Shown: positions 23,900 through 34,680 of the stretch, one piece after another
Position numbering within the stretch: the stretch's first letter is position 1
How the letters are laid out: each line of letters opens with the position of its first letter
Origin: Imbricaverruca yamaguchii
Taxonomy: Eukaryota; Arthropoda; Thecostraca; Neoverrucidae
DNA length: 64,000 nucleotides
Assembly (NCBI GenBank): GCA_034440575.1
Contig: JAOTOL010001559.1
Span: 1,216,001 to 1,280,000 of the forward strand
Direction of reading: 5' to 3'
Notes under the pieces: generated by a model
The model's input: the letters and a program-made list of their open reading frames with translations, nothing else
Databases searched by the model: none
What the model was told of the DNA's origin: nothing
Translations under genes and position numbers: made by a program

Positions 23900-24673
23900 G
23901 CGGCAAACTGGCAGCGTTCGAAGGGTTTCTCTGGCGCAACGAACACGCTGTGATCGCCCGGAACGACGATGAGGCGATCTGTCCAACGTGACGTTATGCC
24001 GACGTCACGGCATTACGTCTGTCAGCCAGCTTACAGAAGCACAAGCTCCCCTTTCATAGATGAGTGTAGGACAAGCTTACGTCGTGTCTCATTCCTGGCT
24101 AAACCGGAACAAAGAATGATATGTACAAGTAGAACCATCGTATATGTGTCAACAATTTAGATCACTTTCTTGTGGTAAATCTGTTGTCATTCGGGTGTAT
24201 TTTAAGCTTCTTATACTTAGAGGTATGACAGTCGCTTGCGCCACTGTTGGGTAAGCTGGTTCTCATGCGGTGATGAAAATTCTAGAGGAGGGTCGGCGGA
24301 CACGACGACTCACTCGACTCAGCTGATCGAGTGCGCGAGCCGTTGCCGTCCAACAATTTTAGCCGCCGAGTAACTACCGTCGATCCATAATGGGGGATTG
24401 GGGGGGGGCGAACATGTTGCGGAAACGTTAAGTTACTCGCAGTTATTTAACTGACTACACAAGTTTACTGACATCCTTGACACTGCCTGATATTTTTGGT
24501 ACACTGATGACCAGAAGTGTCATTGTGAGCACCAAAACTAACCAGTACTCATTACGTACTTAGGCATTTCAGTTTCACATGCGCAGACACGTGAAAATGT
24601 ACACTAGTAATGTGCCCTGGCAATGCAGACTGGTAATGCAGATTAGAAGTGCAAACTGGTATCGTAAACTTAC
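23900..24673. other. No gene recognised
   Basis: This is a spacer between arrays. A GGGGGATTGGGGGGGGGCG tract lies near 24391-24410. No coding signal is visible. Confidence 0.5.
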
Positions 24674-24870
24674 AATGCCCTCCGGGTGTTGGCCAAGGGA
24701 ATACTGGTGATGCCCTCCGGGTGTTGGCCAGGGGAAGACTGGTGATGCCCTCCGGGTGTTGGTCAAGGGAAGACTGGTGATGCCCTCCTGGTGTTGGTCA
24801 GGGGAAGACGGGTGATGCCCTCCGGGTGTTGGCCAAAGGAAGACTGGTGATGCCCTTCGGGTGTTGGTCA
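24674..24870. repeat. Minisatellite, 35-bp unit, ~5.6 copies
   Basis: The unit contains TGATGCCCTCCGGGTGTTGG followed by (C/T)CAAGGGAAGACTGG. The copies are only slightly diverged. Confidence 0.93.
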
Positions 24871-25176
24871 AGTATTCATGATCACCTTCATGGACTTGGG
24901 AATCACGTTCAAGTTAGACACCAGTGAGAATCCACGGATAATTACGGACCACGACGCCTTGTCTCATGCGAGCGGTGGTGGTTAAGAAGCGTGCCAACAT
25001 CCGACAGAAAAAAATAACTAAGTTTGGCTGCATGATTTCCGCGGCAAATTTCCAATTTCGAGATGCGGACTTTGGAGACTCTTCTCACCAGCAGAGACCA
25101 TGCTCGAGGGCAGAGACCCACCAGCGTCAACTCGGAGTTTGGCGGGGAAGCTCACACATGGCTGCCAAGCACTCAG

Positions 25177-25880
25177 GGCCCTGACGGCGATGGCTGAACA
25201 CTCAGGGCCGTGACGGCGATTGCTGAACACTCAGGACCCTGACGGCGATGGCTGAACACTCAGGACCCTGACGGCGATGGCTGAACACTCAGGGTCGTGA
25301 CGGCGATGGCTGAACACTCGGGGCCGTGACATCGATTGCTGAACACTCATGACCCTGACGGCGATGGCTGAATACTCAGGGTCGTGACGGCGATGGCTCA
25401 ACACTCAGGACCCTGACGGCGATGGCTGAACACTCAGGGCCGTGACGGCGATGGCTGAACACTCAGGACTCTGATGGCGATGGCTGAACACTCAGGACCC
25501 TGACGGCGATGGCTGAACACTCAGGACCCTGACGGCGATGGCTGAACACTCAGGGCCGTGACGGCGATGGCTGAACACTCAGGACCCTGATGGCGATGGC
25601 TGAACACTCAGGACCCTGACGGCGATGGCTGAACACTCAGGGTCGTGACGGCGATGGCTGAACACTCAGGACTCTGACGGCGATGGCTAAACATTCAGGA
25701 CCCTGACGGCGATGGCTGAACACTCAGGACTCTGACGGCGCTGGCTGAACACTCAGGGTCGTGACGGCGATGGCTGAACACTCAGGACCGTGACGGCGAT
25801 GGCTGAACACTCAAAACCCTGACGGCGATGGCTGAACACTCAGGGCCGTGACGGCGATGGCTGAACATTCAGAGCCGTGA
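25177..25880. repeat. Minisatellite, 29-bp unit, ~24 copies
   Basis: The unit contains GACGGCGATGGCTGAACACT followed by CAGGACCCT, CAGGGCCGT or CAGGGTCGT. The two subtypes are interspersed without an obvious long-range order. Confidence 0.95.
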
Positions 25881-26324
25881 TGGCCAAGATTTAGGTTTCA
25901 ACAAATATGTTTGCAAGTGTTGTCGCCAGTGGCGAAATAGTCGCGTCACGCCGTTGGCCAGCTAAGCCGGGCTGCGATGCGATACTGAAGGCGGTCCGCT
26001 GAGTCCTGCAGATAATCAGCAGGTGCGACTCACATCTACCCGGCTACAGTGCAACCGCCTGTGCATGACCGCAATAAGCCGGCTCATCTTTTCCTAAAAG
26101 TACCGACATATCAGGAGCGTCTCACGTTTTGGGATATTAGTCAGCTAGACTGGTGGATCAAGTGTCTTTGTGGTCGGCTTTGCCTTCGTTGTGCTGAAAG
26201 GCAGAATTATTTCAGCGCGAGTTCTGCGGATTTATAGTTGAAGTAAACTTTTCAGCAACCATCTTCTGTCTGGATTGGTGTTCCTGATTCTGATGTGTGG
26301 ATAAAGACATGCGTGTGATTATAT

Positions 26325-26325
<1 letters not shown>

Positions 26326-26356
<31 letters not shown>

Positions 26357-26357
26357 G

Positions 26358-26442
<85 letters not shown>

Positions 26443-26511
26443 TGTACGCATATATGCGTATATATTCATATATTTACATATGTGTATATGTACACATATA
26501 TGTGCATATAC

Positions 26512-26572
<61 letters not shown>

Positions 26573-26575
26573 AGC
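26326..26575. repeat. Compound microsatellite (AC)n-(TA)n-(TG)n
   Basis: An AC run at 26333-26356 leads into a long TA run (26360-26426), then mixed TATACATATG-type sequence and another TA run, ending in a TG run (26547-26571). The order AC-TA-TG is self-complementary overall, so the tract can fold back on itself. Confidence 0.95.
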
Positions 26576-26702
26576 GGGCGCGCGTGTTTGACTCCAGAAA
26601 TGGATTGATATTTTCTGCTTCATTAGTCAGGAAACGTCCAGCTTTGCATTGCAATGCTGTCCTACTGTCTGCATAGCACTCTGGAAGAACCTCCTTGAGC
26701 CG

Positions 26703-27659
26703 TTAGCTATGTCCGGGGGGCAGATGTCTGTCCCCTACGATCTCTAGAACTATGCTAGCTAGCCACAAACGGAAAACGGCGTTGGATAGCTGATGACAGG
26801 CTCTATCGAAAGTGTTTGTATCCTTTTTTCGCTCAGGTCAATATTCAGGTCACTGGGTCATCATAGGTCAAATTCGACCAGATCGGGTGAAGCTTTTAGA
26901 TATTGACACATATCTCAGGACTTGTAACAGGTAGAAACAAACGGCGAACGCTATTCGACAGTCTATGAAATGTGCTATCGACAATATGCGGTGTGATTTA
27001 AGGTCAGGTCAACCGCAACTATGACCTCAGGTCAAGGTCATAAAGTAGCCTAGGGAGGGCATGTAATGTATCAATCGACGTCTTGGCGATACAAGCACAA
27101 TAACAGCAATTTCAGCCTTCTAGCTCAATGCAGTGCGATATAATGCACAAAAATGTGTAGTGATCTCAGGTGACCTCAGATGACCTTGGTGAGGTCACTG
27201 AGTAAAAATGTGAGAGGAAGCACGGAGCATAGCTTCCAACTACACGCCACAACCGTTCTGAGATCATTCCGAGAGCAAATATGTAACCAGGAAACATTTG
27301 TATATTTTACCATAGCCCTATACTGGGGAAGCCATGGCCGCGACCTGACCTCAGGTCAATGCTACGAAAAAAACGATATGCATATCATGTCCCATGATGA
27401 AATCATGACGTGTTATAAGTTTGAAATTAATCGCCCAATTGTTGTGGAAGTTATGCCACCCCAGAACTCCGCGTGTACTTAGGTCACTTCGCTTGACCTG
27501 GTGACTTGACCTAAGATGACCCAGGGTTAAACATGTGTGAGGATATGCGGTGAAGACTAATGAGCAGCCGTGCGAGGCCTTGCTAACTCGATTGGTACGG
27601 CAGCAAATTAGGAAACACCGCAGGGGGCAGATATCTGCCCCCGGACGTGCGCGTATTAA
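26703..27659 (+). mobile_element. Non-autonomous TTAA-type DNA element, family T3
   Basis: The left end reads TTAGCTATGTCC followed by a GGGGGGCAGATGTCTGTCCCC palindrome-like block. The right end is its imperfect inverse: GGGGGCAGATATCTGCCCCC, then GGACGTGCGCGTATTAA. Between them is ~880 bp with no transposase but many AGGTCA half-sites, including TGACCTCAGGTCA at 27022-27034 and 27346-27358. The outermost TTAA and the CGCGT terminus resemble family T1. Only one copy is in this window, so the family assignment rests on its ends. Confidence 0.65.
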
Positions 27660-28084
27660 GCGATGGCTACATGCGTGCATGCAAGAGGCAGCGAACTCGT
27701 TCGATAGTTGACATGATATCCGTGTTCTTCGTGTGCGCAGAGTCTGGTGCGCTGACTGACTGGGAAGCTCACCCACGTGCCAAAACCGTGAACTAGCCTT
27801 CGATTCGGCCGGCTGCAAACCATCAAGTCATGGCTGTTACAGGAATTCCCACTGTGTTATTACGCTATATTGCCCGCACTCGCAGAACCATGCCATGCAA
27901 TAGGTACTCAACAGACGTAGCAAGGTCACAGCCAGCAGCTATTGTTGGCACCGACCCGATTCGTGCAAACGTGACCTCTGTTGCATTTTCAGCGATCAGC
28001 GATGTCGTGAGTATTTCAACTGCAGGAAATTCGGACACACGATCCGAGGCAGCCACCACCAGGCACGCCGCCCGAACAGCGCAG
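27660..28084. other. No gene recognised
   Basis: This is a unique stretch before the 41-bp array. A 442-codon open frame starts at 27830 and runs through the array to 29158. Its first ~85 codons and last ~95 codons are unique sequence but show no known domain, and the middle is repeat-derived. I do not call it a gene. Confidence 0.4.
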
Positions 28085-28855
28085 CACAAGGCGCACACGA
28101 TCGCGGCACACGGCGCATCGCTGCCGACCGCTGCACACGGTGCAGCGCCGCCCGAACATCGCTACCGACCACAGCACACGGCGCAGCGCCGCCCGAACAT
28201 CGCTACCGACCACAGCACACGGCGCAGCGCCGCCCGAACATCGCTGCCGACCGCTGCACACGGCGCAGCGCCGCCCGAACATCGCTGCCGACCACAGCAC
28301 ACGGCGCAGCGCCGCCCGAACATCGCTACCGACCACAGCACACGGCGCAGCGCCGCCCGAACATCGCTGCCGACCGCTGCGCACGGCGCAGCGCCGCCCG
28401 AACATCGCTGCCGACCGCTGCACACGGTGCAGCGCCGCCCGAACATCGCTACCGACCACAGCACACGGCGCAGCGCCGCCCGAACATCGCTGCCGACCGC
28501 TGCACACGGCGCAGCGCCGCCCGAACATAGCTGCCGACCACAGCACACGGCGCAGCGCCGCCCGAACATCGCTGCCGACCACAGCACATGGCGCAGCGCC
28601 GCCCGAACATCGCTGCCGACCGCTGCACACGGCGCAGCGCCGCCCGAACATCGCTACCGACCACAGCACACGGCGCAGCGCCGCCCGAACATCGCTGCCG
28701 ACCGCTGCACACGGCGCAGCGCCGCCCGAACATCGCTACCGACCGCGACACACAGCGCAGCGCCGCCCGAACATCGCTGCCGACCGCGGCACACGGCGCA
28801 GTGCCGCCCGAACATCGCTGCCCACCACAGCACACGGTGCAGCGCCACGCCATTG
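28085..28855. repeat. Minisatellite, 41-bp unit, ~19 copies
   Basis: The unit contains GGCGCAGCGCCGCCCGAACA, then TCGCTGCCGACC, then CACAGCACAC or GCTGCACAC. The sub-block GGCGCAGCGCCGCC is partly palindromic. The 41-bp period rotates the reading frame each copy and keeps several frames open on both strands. Confidence 0.96.
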
Positions 28856-29309
28856 TTTGTCAATGGCGAGTTTGCTGGTCAATGTCAATGTTACATGCCA
28901 ATTCTACATGCTGACTGGTGTGCCCGTGTTGACATCGATGCGGTGCATTGGGTGATGGCCGAGCTACTTCGGCCACGGCGGCCATGGCGACCGAAGCGAT
29001 GTCGGACAGCTGCTGACGCTGTGCCACCACGCATAGCTGATATGACTAGTCGAGAGGTCATGGACAACCTCAGCCGTCGCCCAGTGTGCCGAGACGATCG
29101 GCCGATAATGCAACAACCTGTCGTAGTCATTGGCATTGGGTGGAGCAAACCTTGGTAAATGAGCATGCAACTCCTCCTCCCAATAGATGTCGACCAATTT
29201 ACAGACAAATGGATACCTCACACAACTCTGCGTCGTGATCAAGACCATTCGATGAACGACATATACTGCAATAGCTGCCGACCTACTGGCCTATTCTCGC
29301 AACTGGCAT

Positions 29310-29430
29310 AATACACACACACACAAACACACACACACACACACACACACATACACACTTCTCAAGCTTAAAATAGTCCATATTATGCGAGACACACACA
29401 CCCACACACACACACACACATATAGATATG

Positions 29431-29480
<50 letters not shown>

Positions 29481-29520
29481 TGTGTGTCGCATAATATGGA
29501 CTATTTTAAGCTTGGAGAAG
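29310..29520. repeat. CA/TA/TG microsatellite forming a long inverted repeat
   Basis: A CA-rich run at 29310-29355 precedes a hairpin. The left arm CAAGCTTAAAATAGTCCATA (from 29359) continues through TTATGCG into CA repeats. The centre is a TA run, and the right arm is TG repeats followed by CGCATAATATGGACTATTTT and AAGCTTGGAG. The arms match outside the microsatellite for about 30 bp, so this is more than dinucleotide self-complementarity. Confidence 0.9.
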
Positions 29521-29704
29521 CGCACCATGATCTTACTGAATTTACACGTCGCGTGACCGACTACACGTGCCCTTAAAGACGAATGTGTTTTTCACCTCAC
29601 AGGTCCCATTAAAAGCATGAGTAGTATGTAGGTGGAACCTGCGGGTGCACATCGACAGAGACACCGGCGACGCTCGGGCAGAAGCTTCACATGTCACATG
29701 TTAT

Positions 29705-30419
29705 GTCAAACTTATGAAGTCAGGTCATCTAGGGTCAACGAGTTAATCTAGGTCAGGTGAGATCACCTCCAAAAACGTTCAACGAATCGTCACGCTTTAA
29801 CGCATACAGATATTTTAATGAAACCTTCAGTGTTTGTTTACCTTTACGGATGCAACAAAACGTAGGAGGTAATTGTAATTTTTTTCCGTTTTTGACTACT
29901 TATAACTGCATATTTGCCTATTAGAATTCATATCGATGATTTTCGCTAAAGTAAGCAATTTTTATTAGGGCAAGTTCACTTCCAACAAAGTTTCTTGATC
30001 TGCTCTACTCATTAGAAGAGGAAAATTAAAGAAAACTTGAAAACTCAAAATGTTGAGGTTTAAAAAAAATGGGTTGGGAGGCAGAAATTGTATGGTTCTG
30101 GTCGATTACGCTGTTCTTCTCTGACTCTAAATAACTTTTTATTCAGATATCCTCCAAAATAAACTCCCCAGCGCCAAAAACATAATGTAGGTCGTGAAAA
30201 GTCGTAAATATCTAGCCCCTAGTGACGTCACTTTTCGGGGGAAATAGTTTTGGGGGTTGACCCGGGCCCACTCGTCGAGCACTTTCCGATGACATCTCTT
30301 TCGTTTTCGTTTGGATTATTGCAATCCAAACTAAGCGACGCTTAGTTTGGATGTATAGCGGGTTACTATCCGCTCCCCCTCCCACAGAGATGGGGTGTGA
30401 GGATATGACCGGAGGGTAA
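29705..30419 (+). mobile_element. Family T2 element, 5'-truncated copy b
   Basis: This matches the interior and right end of the T2 element at 984-1814, starting at the AAGTCAGGTCATCTAGGGTC block. Its left terminal ~110 bp, including TTAA and the C-rich inverted repeat, are missing. The right end reads GACCGGAGGGTAAA and joins directly to a second, more truncated T2 copy. Confidence 0.75.
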
Positions 30420-31029
30420 ATGAAACTTTCAGAGTTTGCTTATATCTAGGGACGAAGCAAAACGCACCAGATAAATTTGTGATTTTCCATTTCTTATTAG
30501 TCTTGCATATTTCCCATTGCGGCTTAAATCGAAAATACTGGTTAAAGCAAGCTTGTTTATGACAGCAGTTTGTGTCTTTTCATGAGAGTTGACTTCAAAC
30601 AACGTGTTGCGGTCCGCTTTGCTTATCAGAAAAAGAAAAATTAAAGAAATTTGAATATGCAAAATCCTCAAATTTCACAACAAAAAAAAATGATTTGTGG
30701 TGGGCAAAAATGTTGTGGACATGGTCCACATCGATATCTCCTTCCTTTCCTGATCCCAAATAATTTTGTTTTTCAACTATCCCCAAAATGAATTCCCCGG
30801 AGTCAAAAGCATGAAGTCAGTTGTCAAAACATCGACCCGTAGTGCCGACACTTTTGGGGGGTTAATTTTGGGGGCCGTTTCTAGCCCTACTCGTCAAGCG
30901 CTTTCTGATGACACCTCTCGTTTTCGTACGACACTTAGTTTGAAAATTAGAGGGGGTTTGTTTGTATCAACCCCCCCTCCTAGATGGAGTGCGATGATCT
31001 GGCCGGGAAGAGGGGGGGGGGGGTATTAA
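30417..31029 (+). mobile_element. Family T2 element, more strongly truncated copy b2
   Basis: This starts at the internal TAATGAAACTTTCAG-like position of T2 and runs to a right terminus of G runs plus TATTAAC. It follows copy b head to tail with no spacer. It diverges from copy b, so it is not a very recent tandem duplicate. Confidence 0.7.
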
Positions 31030-31096
31030 CAACCTAAGGTGCACTGCATATGGCATTGCAGTGAGCATAGCAAGTCACGTTAACGAATCGATCTCA

Positions 31097-31264
31097 TGGT
31101 TGGTTGGTTATTTGTTTTTGCGACACATCGACCGTTGAGTCATGTAGCGTCGTCAATCTCTCAAGCCGAGTGGTCGTGGGCGAAGAGTAGCGACAGGTGG
31201 GACTCGAGCCCACAACTTTTCGATTGTGAGATGAGCAACTTACCCCTAGGCTACTCGTCCCCCT
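31097..31264 (-). mobile_element. tRNA-derived SINE, copy 1
   Basis: Read on the minus strand, it starts GGGGACGAGTAGCCTAGGGG (A-box region) and continues with a B-box GGCTCGAGTCCCACC. A tRNA-unrelated body follows, ending in a TAACCAACCAACCA tail. It is flanked by near-identical 11-bp target-site duplications, AATCGATCTCA at 31086-31096 and AATTGATCTCA at 31265-31275. A second copy lies at 38511. The tRNA part is degenerate and is not a functional tRNA gene. LINE machinery acting in trans would mobilise it. Confidence 0.88.
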
Positions 31265-31275
31265 AATTGATCTCA

Positions 31276-31830
31276 GGGCGTCACGACTCTTCCAGGTCTC
31301 GGAAGAATATTGATTTCAGGTTACACATCATAAAGGCTATTTTGTTCGGGTGTGACTCGGCTCAACTTCGTCCTAATGCTGCTCGAGTCACGTGTCTTTT
31401 ACATAGTTTGGGTTTAATATATCTTTCGGTGAATCATTTATTATGATTTTCCCCCAAAAAGTGGTCATGCAGAAAAGGTAAAGGATTCTTTGAAAGGCCA
31501 AACAAACAGGCCATGTTGTATGCAAAATTGTTGTGAGGAGCCAAATCATAACGTAACTTCTCTGAACAAATGTTCAATATTCAACAATGAAAATCGAACT
31601 AAAAAATCTGATCTGACGTTGAGTGAGGACACATTGTGACATAAGCATCCTACCGTTTCAAAATTGTGGTGATCGGCGCGAACCGGAACGGGTGAAGTCG
31701 ATACGCTTACGTAAATTTACGTCTTATGCATGTCAGAGCAGATTCGCTAGGGCTTTGCTCCAGCTCGTAAGCAGGTTGCGAGCAGAGTACTGTGAAATTG
31801 ATACAACAAGCTCTTGCGCTTGCGCGCATA

Positions 31831-31832
<2 letters not shown>
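31276..31832. other. No gene recognised
   Basis: This stretch of unremarkable composition precedes a microsatellite. No open frame has supporting motifs. Confidence 0.5.
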
Positions 31833-31908
<76 letters not shown>

Positions 31909-31990
31909 CATGTATATATATGTATATATGTATATATACATATATGTGTGTGTGTGTCTGTGTGTGTGTGTGTGTGTATATGTATGTACA
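31833..31990. repeat. Compound (TG)(TA)n(TG)n microsatellite
   Basis: Short TGTGTG is followed by a ~65-bp TA run, interrupted TATACATATG-type sequence and a final TGTG-rich block. Confidence 0.95.
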
Positions 31991-33089
31991 CATCATATAT
32001 CTACAGTTAGATGAATTTCACATGAAATGCAACTTTATTAACTAATTATATCAAAAGGAATTGCACCAATTCATCGGCCCAGTCTGCTCTAAATACCCCA
32101 AATGCCAGCTTTCCCACACTGCGGTTAACGGCAAAATTCCAAATGTATTTAGGAACAAGATGCGTAGGCTGGTATTCACATTTGAGGTCTGAAAAAATGT
32201 CTTCCCGACGGAAGTTTCAGTCTCATCCTAGTTTTTTTGCCAGGGACATATATTATGGCGAGTTTCGCCAGCACACTTGTTCAGTCATGGGCAGATCTGC
32301 CCGAGAGCCTCATCTGGCGGCCGTCCTCCGTCTGACGAGCTCGTGAACAGGGTTGCGGACGGACCCCAGAGCTAGCGGAAGAGGAAGAGGCCAGTGTCTA
32401 TCACCACTGTTAGCAGATATATTAGTGTTTGTTTCAACAGCTCCGGGTGTCGTCAGAAAGAAGGTCCGCCGGTTTCTCTAAAAGCCGTACACGGTGGTAC
32501 AGCTGATGATAGGCCGAGGACCGGTCGAGTTTCTCTCTGTCGTAGCTCCTGCAGGAGCAGATCGCTTTGAGAAGGTCACATGGAGCGAGGGAAAGTGATT
32601 CGCACAAACCATTGACCGGAAAAGCAGACTGAACGGTACTGGGACCCAGGTGGCACGGCGGGGAAAGCGGATTGCAGCGTGCAGACCGGCAAAAATTGCA
32701 TGCATGTGTTGAGCTGTAGTCATCGAAGGGAGGCCCCTCATTCACTGGCTAGATAACATCACTTTGGCCAATGGTCAGATGTTCCGGGAATTTTTGCAAC
32801 GGTTGATGTGTCGTTGCAGTTTAGGACGCGTGTGAACCCATGGAGCTACTGGTTTCAGCAAGCCGTTGCAAATGTCTGCTCTATCACTCGGGGTTTGGCT
32901 CAACGAAATCTCAATGGGTACCTGGACGCGTTACTGGCCGGTCCTGACCCAACAGGGGTCCAGACCCATCCCCACTGAACGACTGGCCCTGGTGCGTGGC
33001 TCTAGCAGTGCTCAGGGGAGTACCCCCACCCACTATCGTTGAGCTAAAACAGACGGATCAAGGCTCATCAACTCTGCTGATACGGGGAG
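31991..33089. other. No gene recognised
   Basis: A cysteine-containing ~103-codon open frame (32434-32745, minus) has no family I recognise. No promoter or splice pattern links the short frames here into a gene. Confidence 0.4.
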
Positions 33090-33268
33090 GCGATCCGGAC
33101 AAGGAGCCATCTGCTCGGCAGAGCTCATATGTGCGAGCTCCTTCGTCGAGCAGCTGCTGACCCAGAGGGGGCGATCCGGACCAGGAGCCATCTGCTCGGC
33201 AGAGCTCATATGTGCGAGCTCCTTCGTCGAGCAGCTGCTGACCCAGAGGGGGCGATCCGGACCACGGG
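33090..33268. repeat. 81-bp tandem repeat, ~2.2 copies
   Basis: GCGATCCGGAC(A/C)A begins copies at 33090, 33171 and 33252, an exact 81-bp spacing. The first two copies are nearly identical, including CAGCTGCTGACCCAGAGGGG. Confidence 0.95.
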
Positions 33269-33504
33269 CCATCTGCGCGGCACAGCTCAAATGTTCGGCC
33301 CCGTCACTGGGCACGTATCGAGGCACTAACCTGACAAGGAAGTCAGAATGCATGAAATAAAAAAACAAAATGCATTTTCATGTGCGACATGTGGTTTTAT
33401 ATGAATCCTGAGTAAATCAAGGCATTGTTGTGAAATCACACAGTGTCCAGACTTAATAAGAGTAACATGGGCCATCTGGGTTCTGCCTGTAAAGGGAAGA
33501 TACT

Positions 33505-34490
33505 TTAACACACGCCACGGAGGGGGCTTTGAAAATTACGCGCGGTGGAGGGGTGAGGCGGATTCCCCCCACCCCCCACCCCACCCCCCAAGATCTCGAC
33601 TCCTATTAAAGCTGAAGTAACGAAATACGCAGAGTTGATGGGTACATTAGTGCACTTTACGTTACGTTATTGTGTGTGCATTTCATGACCTTAGGTCAAT
33701 ATCTTTAAGGTCAAATGAGGTAGCATTTATCAAACTCTTCTTGTTTTCCGTGGCTTGGCTTGCCATTGTTATGGATCGCTGTGGTTGTGTTTAAATGTTC
33801 CAAAATGGGCATCATTGGTATTTTGGACATTACTAATGATGCAATGCAGATACTAGACCCGGCATTTCACCTCAGTTCACCTATATAGCAGTACTTTATC
33901 AGGTCATTACCCGCTCCATTTGCTGGAAATGGACCGCCCGCCTGACTGCTCTGTCGAGTGGTTCGGCGCGATCGGCTTTGCGAAGAAAGGAGTGAAGTGC
34001 ATGAATAAATTATGGAAACGCTTACGTATACAATGTCAAACAGTAGTTTTTAAAATGTGCATGGAGTAACATGCAAAGTGGCATCAATCACATGACAGCC
34101 AATTGCATTGATGACAACATTCCAGTTGGCAAAGTTTGGTTCCATTAACCTGTCATGAACGTGACCTGACTTGACCTCGGTGACCTAATATGACCTTGAA
34201 ACAATATGACATAAGGATATACATGAGGCAAGTCGCTAGTGTTGCCAAGAACACTTCCCTTTTGCGAATATCCGCGCCAATTTTTGTTGTCTGACGCTAG
34301 GATTTTTTTGACGTTAATGGCCCCTAACAGGAAAATGTTCCGCCTATTTACGTTTTTCGTCCTTTAGCCAATGCGCCGGTCATTTCTAAGCAGGTACGCA
34401 CAAATGGCGTGTATCGACTGCTAAAATCAGGTGTTACGTACGAAAAACCGCAGAGGTGGGCGGTTTCGCCCCCCCCAGGGCACGTGTTAA
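33505..34490 (+). mobile_element. Family T1 element, copy B (complete)
   Basis: TTAA at 33505-33508 is followed by CACACGCC. The right end is GGGCACGTG followed by TTAA at 34487-34490. The length is ~985 bp. The ends are inverted repeats joined to a TTAA target duplication. The interior carries TGACCTTAGGTCA (33686-33698), an AAGGTCAAATGAGGT run, and a conserved CCTGTCATGAAC block that begins at an internal TTAA near 34146. No transposase frame is present. Confidence 0.85.
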
Positions 34491-34680
34491 GCCTGGACAA
34501 AAAGAATGTCAGCACTCCATCCAGTGCCACACCATAATTTCCAGAAAAACTAACAACGAATACCCGTACCTTGCAATACCTATCTAGCCATATGTATTCA
34601 ATCGTGCGTAACATACGCATGTATCGAGTGTCCCACGAACAATTTCCAACCCCATGCATGATTGCTCAGAAGGGCCTGCA

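Noticed and set aside
23512..23986. Minus-strand frames with CYCAR-type repeats
   Set aside because: Encoded by the 22-bp minisatellite with no unique domain.
27830..29158. A 442-codon frame that includes unique sequence at both ends
   Set aside because: Considered as a gene because the ends are non-repetitive, but no domain or conservation is visible and the middle is a 41-bp array read in rotating phase. RNA data would be needed.
31185..31260. Functional tRNA gene on the minus strand
   Set aside because: A- and B-box motifs are present, but the arms do not fold into a proper cloverleaf. The sequence continues into a SINE body and tail with flanking target duplications.
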